From positions 124,001 through 188,000 of the forward strand of contig CAJQTY010000002.1 in assembly GCA_907163075.1 (NCBI GenBank): a DNA stretch of 64,000 nt, given 5' to 3'. Every line of letters starts with the position of its first letter. Position 1 is the stretch's first letter. Under the pieces are notes generated by a model, which saw nothing but the letters and a program-made list of their open reading frames with translations, was not told the origin of the DNA and searched no databases. The DNA comes from an uncultured Rhodocyclaceae bacterium (GTDB taxonomy: Bacteria; Pseudomonadota; Gammaproteobacteria; Burkholderiales; Rhodocyclaceae). The position numbers and the translations under genes were made by a program. This document shows, piece after piece, positions 63,292-64,000 of the stretch.

Positions 63292-64000
63292 TCAATACAG
63301 AGTGGTCAGCCAGATCAGGGCGGCCAATGGCAAAGTCGAAGTCAGACTATCAATGCGGTCAAGAACGCCACCATGTCCCGGCAGAATGTTACTGCTGTCC
63401 TTCAACCCCGCCTGGCGCTTGAGCAGCGACTCGAAGAGGTCACCAACGACACTGACCACCGTCACGAGAACAAGGACAACGAGCAATAGTACGTAGTTGC
63501 CTGAAAGAACGGCCGGCAGTTTTGGTGAAAGAACAAATCCGTAAACGATGACCGCCGAGGCTCCGCCGATTGCACCCTCCCAAGTCTTGCCGGGACTGAT
63601 GCTTGGCGCCAACTTGTGTTTCCCGAAGGTGCGCCCGAAGAAATAGGCGGCAATGTCGGCCACCCAGACCGTAGCCATGATTGCCAGCAGAAAAGTTGCT
63701 CCGGCTTGCCGGAGTTGCACCAAGGCCAACCAGGTCGGCAAGAGCAGCAACATACCAATAATCAACCCCGGTATCGATCTCGGCAGACGCCAGCGGTAGC
63801 GCATCCACAACGGCGCAACGAGCAACCAGAAAGCGGCAGCCGGCACATAAAACCAGCGCCCCAGACGCCAAGCCGCCGCTGAAAACCCTGGCTCAAGCCC
63901 CAGGGCCGCCGGCTCGAGCGCAACGAGTGCCATGCAGATCAAAACAAGTGCCATGCTCAGGGCGACGCGCGGCGCATTGCTCAAGCCTATCAGTGCGCCC
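63292..64000 (-). CDS. cdsA: Phosphatidate cytidylyltransferase (partial, N-terminus outside window)
   Basis: The C-terminal 235 codons of a polytopic membrane enzyme that makes CDP-diacylglycerol; the frame is open to the window edge without a convincing start. WVADIAAYFFGRTFGKHKLA, SISPGKTWEGAIGG and the family signature from GDLFESLLKRQAGLKDSS to LPGHGGVLDRIDS are intact. It is first in the visible cdsA-dxr-rseP-bamA run; its product feeds pgsA. Confidence 0.95.
   Translation of the reverse strand, partial: GALIGLSNAPRVALSMALVLICMALVALEPAALGLEPGFSAAAWRLGRWFYVPAAAFWLLVAPLWMRYRWRLPRSIPGLIIGMLLLLPTWLALVQLRQAGATFLLAIMATVWVADIAAYFFGRTFGKHKLAPSISPGKTWEGAIGGASAVIVYGFVLSPKLPAVLSGNYVLLLVVLVLVTVVSVVGDLFESLLKRQAGLKDSSNILPGHGGVLDRIDSLTSTLPLAALIWLTTLY

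Overview
The window reads as chromosome of a betaproteobacterium, most likely a Rhodocyclales member (Dechloromonas, Propionivibrio or Accumulibacter-like). The basis is gene content and order: uvrC-pgsA-tRNA cluster, earP-efp, the rpoE-rseC-degQ-lepA-lepB-rnc-era-recO-pdxJ-acpS-nagZ run, the plsX-fab cluster and the cdsA-dxr-rseP-bamA-skp-lpxD-fabZ-lpxA-lpxB cluster. This is inference from synteny and protein character; no 16S gene is present.

Layout. 1-4173: a peptide-type ABC importer operon (minus strand) with a class II glutamine amidotransferase embedded between the binding protein and the permeases; a DUF1178 gene lies upstream. 4658-4889: tRNA-Leu and tRNA-Gly. 4896-15095: a 10.2 kb integrated element in the 3' half of a tRNA-Cys gene, bounded by a 48-bp direct repeat. 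15049-17752: intact tRNA-Cys, a second tRNA-Gly, pgsA and uvrC. 17809-19568: earP and efp. 19627-29957: a long minus-strand run of housekeeping genes from rpoE to nagZ. 30163-32152: nadB and ygfX. 32166-38289: fatty acid synthesis genes with rpmF and yceD. 38407-42475: maf, a methyltransferase, sppA, a phosphatase and rluC. 42877-49787: rne, a low-molecular-weight phosphatase, uvrB and an aromatic/aspartate aminotransferase. 50113-51543: an IS3-family element. 51733-54395: rnfH, ratA, smpB, an rRNA methyltransferase and rnhB. 54373-64000: the lipid A / outer membrane / isoprenoid cluster, ending in a cdsA cut by the window edge.

The accessory interest lies in the tRNA-Cys element. All its own genes run on the minus strand: tyrosine integrase, small genes, a RadC-like gene with a frameshift, a chain of five ATGA-coupled genes ending in a replicative helicase, a cluster of 9-bp iterons beside an AT-rich stretch, a terminase-small-subunit-like protein, and a prohead protease fused to an HK97-type major capsid protein. 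It lacks portal, large terminase, head completion, tail and lysis genes. That is the gene set expected of a phage satellite that brings its own capsid and packaging specificity but depends on a helper, rather than of a prophage. It now looks inactivated: an IS5-family element with a CTAA target duplication splits the helicase gene, and removing the IS restores the frame exactly. Just downstream of the capsid gene lie two tandem 95-bp copies of a strongly folding sequence that no gene explains.

The housekeeping genes work together in recognisable modules: envelope stress (RpoE, RseC, DegQ, RseP), outer membrane assembly (BamA, Skp), lipid A (LpxA, LpxB, LpxD, FabZ), phospholipid and fatty acid synthesis (PlsX, FabH, FabD, FabG, AcpP, FabF, AcpS, PgsA, CdsA), and translation and RNA quality control (EF-P with EarP, LepA, SmpB, RNase E, RNase III, Era).
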